15,494 nucleotides of DNA from Spirochaetia bacterium (GTDB lineage Bacteria; Spirochaetota; Spirochaetia; Treponematales; Breznakiellaceae), in NCBI GenBank assembly GCA_025997715.1, contig BNUY01000070.1:1-15494 (forward strand), read 5' to 3'. The notes under the pieces were generated by a model. That model was not told where the DNA came from, ran no database searches, and saw nothing but the letters and a program-made list of their open reading frames with translations. A program made the position numbers and the translations under genes. Of this stretch, positions 13,549 through 15,494 are shown in pieces. How positions within the stretch are numbered: position 1 is the first letter of the stretch; the number at the start of each line of letters is the position of its first letter.

Positions 13549-15494
13549 GACCCCTCAACGTAACCTTGGAGAACTTCGGCCCCTTTGTGGGGAAAACGGT
13601 CATCGACTTTACCCTGCTGGATGAAATCTTCCTTATTACAGGGAAAACCGGCTCCGGGAAGACCACCATCTTTGACGCCATCTGTTTCGCCCTCTACGGC
13701 ACGGTACCGGGCAGCCGGCAGGGGCATATCAACCGGCTGCGGAGTGACTATGCCGGAGAGCATCAGGAGTGCCTGGTATCCCTGACCTTTTCCCTGGGGG
13801 AGAAGCGATACCAAATCGACCGGAGCCCCAAACAGGAAAAGCTCAAGAAGCGGGGGACCGGAACCACCACGGTGGAAGAAACGGCGGTACTCTACGAACT
13901 CACCCCCGAAAAAAAGAGCTTAAGTTCCCGGAAATCCGAGGCGGACCAGCTTATCCGGGACCTCATTGGGCTTTCGGCGGAGGAGTTCTTCAAGATAGTG
14001 CTCCTCCCCCAGGGGGAGTTCGCGGAATTCCTCCGGCAGAACACCAGCCAGCGGCGTGAAGTGCTGGGCAAACTTTTTCCGGTGGACTTCGCCGCAGGAA
14101 TTCGGGAACTGGCCTGGGAAAAGGCCAGAGAAGCGGAGGCCCTGGCGCGGGAGGCTGAACATACCTTGCGGGAAATGTCCCGAAGGGTTTCCTTTGACAC
14201 CTATCCCGCTCTCCACCTGCAGGCGGAGGATGCTCTGAAAAAGGCCCGTGACGATGCCGCAGCGCTGGGGCAGGAGAGTATCCGGCTTGAAAAGATTCTT
14301 ACCCTGGAAGAAAACAGAATAAGTGCGGAGCAGCGGCTGGAGCAGGCGGGAAATGAGGCGGAAACATTAGAGCAGGCGGCCCCGTCGGTACGGGAAAAGG
14401 AAAACAGGCTGGCCCTGTCCCGGAGCGCCCAGCCATTGGCGCATCATCTCCTTTTTGAGAAGGAAAAGGGGGCTGCGGTTACGGCTGCGGCGGCCGCAGC
14501 GGATCGGGTCCGGGCGGAATTTGCCCTGGCGGAAAAAAAGTTTGGCGATACCGACGCGGCGGCCGGGGAAGTTCCGGCATTGGAAAAGGCCCTGACCGGA
14601 TACCGGGAGAAACGGCCGGGGTTGCTCGAAACCGCTTTAGAGGAAGCGACATTACAGCGTAACCAGCAGGAACTGGAGGCGATCCGCGCTTCCGGTACGG
14701 CTTGCAGAGGGAAGATTGAGGCCCTGAAAAAGGCCCTGGCAGAGAAGGATGGGGTAATCGCCGCCTGTAAAGCCCTGGCGGATCAGGCCGGCGCTATTAC
14801 GGAGCAGTTGGAGCGGGAGCGAACCATAAAGGACCTGCTGGTCCGGCTGCGGCAGATGGCGGGTGATGCGGAGGAACTGGATGCGGAGGCAAAAACTGCG
14901 GCGGCGCGGGCTGACAATCTTTTTGCCGGAAAGGTTGAACTGGAAAAGCGCCTTCCGGTGCTTCGGGATGAGTTGGCGCTCAAGGAGGCGGAGAAGACGG
15001 CCTTAGAAACGGCAGGCTTGGCCGCCCATCTTGCGGAGGGCTTACAATCCGGCGAACCCTGTCCCGTCTGCGGTTCCCGGGAGCATCCTCTGCCCGCCGC
15101 CGCCCGTGCACCCGCCTTTGGCATCAATGAGCGGATAGACTCCCTTAAGGCATCCATCAAGGACGCCGAGCGGGATCTTACCGCAGGGGTTACGGCGCTG
15201 GAATCGCTTAACCGGGAACTCAGCCGCACACGGCAGAAGCTGGATACGGTCCGGGATGCCATGGCTCATGCGACGGAGGGTTTCGAGGAGACGGTCAACC
15301 CGGCGCTCAGTTCCCAAGAACTGGGGCGGCTGGTGGAAGCCAAGTCCCGATCCCTCACCGGTCTGGCGGCCCGGCAGCAGGAAGCCCGCCATGCCGGAGA
15401 CAGCGCGGCGCTTTTATACCGGGAACGGGAAGGGCTTTTGGCCGCGCAGATGGAACGGGAAAAGGAGGCTTCGCTTTTAGAGGAAAAATACCGG
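13545..15494 (+). CDS. sbcC: Nuclease SbcCD subunit C (Rad50-like), 3'-truncated
   Basis: The frame opens at TTG 13545-13547 and is uninterrupted to the window end (650 codons), covering the N-terminal ATPase half, the first coiled-coil arm and part of the second arm. TTG is chosen because it gives the typical MRPLNVTLENFGPF N-terminus, has GGGGGAG eight bases upstream and overlaps the sbcD stop as TTGA; no ATG is suitably placed. Walker A is GKTGSGKT (33-40), followed by FDAICFALYG; the Q-loop region LLPQGEF is at about 152-158. A long Ala/Glu/Arg-rich coiled coil follows. The Rad50-type zinc hook CPVC (C506, C509) sits in SGEPCPVCGSREHP. The signature motif, Walker B and C-terminal ATPase half lie beyond the edge. 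SbcC is the ATP-driven clamp that loads SbcD on DNA ends. Confidence 0.95.
   Translation, partial: MRPLNVTLENFGPFVGKTVIDFTLLDEIFLITGKTGSGKTTIFDAICFALYGTVPGSRQGHINRLRSDYAGEHQECLVSLTFSLGEKRYQIDRSPKQEKLKKRGTGTTTVEETAVLYELTPEKKSLSSRKSEADQLIRDLIGLSAEEFFKIVLLPQGEFAEFLRQNTSQRREVLGKLFPVDFAAGIRELAWEKAREAEALAREAEHTLREMSRRVSFDTYPALHLQAEDALKKARDDAAALGQESIRLEKILTLEENRISAEQRLEQAGNEAETLEQAAPSVREKENRLALSRSAQPLAHHLLFEKEKGAAVTAAAAAADRVRAEFALAEKKFGDTDAAAGEVPALEKALTGYREKRPGLLETALEEATLQRNQQELEAIRASGTACRGKIEALKKALAEKDGVIAACKALADQAGAITEQLERERTIKDLLVRLRQMAGDAEELDAEAKTAAARADNLFAGKVELEKRLPVLRDELALKEAEKTALETAGLAAHLAEGLQSGEPCPVCGSREHPLPAAARAPAFGINERIDSLKASIKDAERDLTAGVTALESLNRELSRTRQKLDTVRDAMAHATEGFEETVNPALSSQELGRLVEAKSRSLTGLAARQQEARHAGDSAALLYREREGLLAAQMEREKEASLLEEKYR

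Overview
This looks like a moderately GC-rich bacterial chromosome segment, most likely from a spirochaete of the termite-gut Treponema type. That assignment is an inference from three things: a selenocysteine-type formate dehydrogenase H linked to an [FeFe]-hydrogenase, as known in Treponema primitia and acetogens; tandem large Ser/Thr-rich putative surface lipoproteins; and the general gene style. No rRNA, tRNA, CRISPR array, transposase or integrase was found.

Region 1 (1-1247): the 3' part of a ROK-family gene, then the remnant of a MoxR-like AAA ATPase gene on the minus strand.

Region 2 (1175-6015): two diverged copies of one promoter-to-terminator cassette. Each encodes an exported protein of about 700 residues with a signal peptide, one fibronectin type III domain and five Ig-like repeats of about 110 residues. 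The copies share the same sigma70-type promoter, ribosome binding site and terminator hairpin. They are separated by 113 bp that look like debris of another minus-strand gene. Copy B has a canonical lipobox (LAGC); copy A has lost it (LADC).

Region 3 (6088-11838, minus strand): a six-gene operon in the order fdhF - hycB - small Fe-S protein - hycB - hydA - mobA, with tight spacing or overlaps throughout. fdhF is read through an in-frame UGA (selenocysteine 145) followed at once by a SECIS-like hairpin; a naive gene caller splits it in two. Formate dehydrogenase, two four-cluster polyferredoxin subunits and a monomeric [FeFe]-hydrogenase are the parts list of a hydrogen-dependent CO2 reductase (HDCR), which interconverts H2 + CO2 and formate. 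mobA supplies the guanylylation step for the enzyme's bis-MGD cofactor. The extra 97-residue Fe-S protein between the two hycB genes is not part of the four-subunit HDCR I know, and is the best candidate here for an undescribed component. Upstream of fdhF are two sigma70-like promoters and a large A/T-rich dyad.

Region 4 (11858-12342): an AT-rich gene for a small single-pass membrane protein with its own strong promoter, divergent from sbcD.

Region 5 (12343-15494): sbcD and the first 650 codons of sbcC (TTG start, 4-nt overlap), encoding the Mre11/Rad50-like nuclease complex; sbcC runs off the window.
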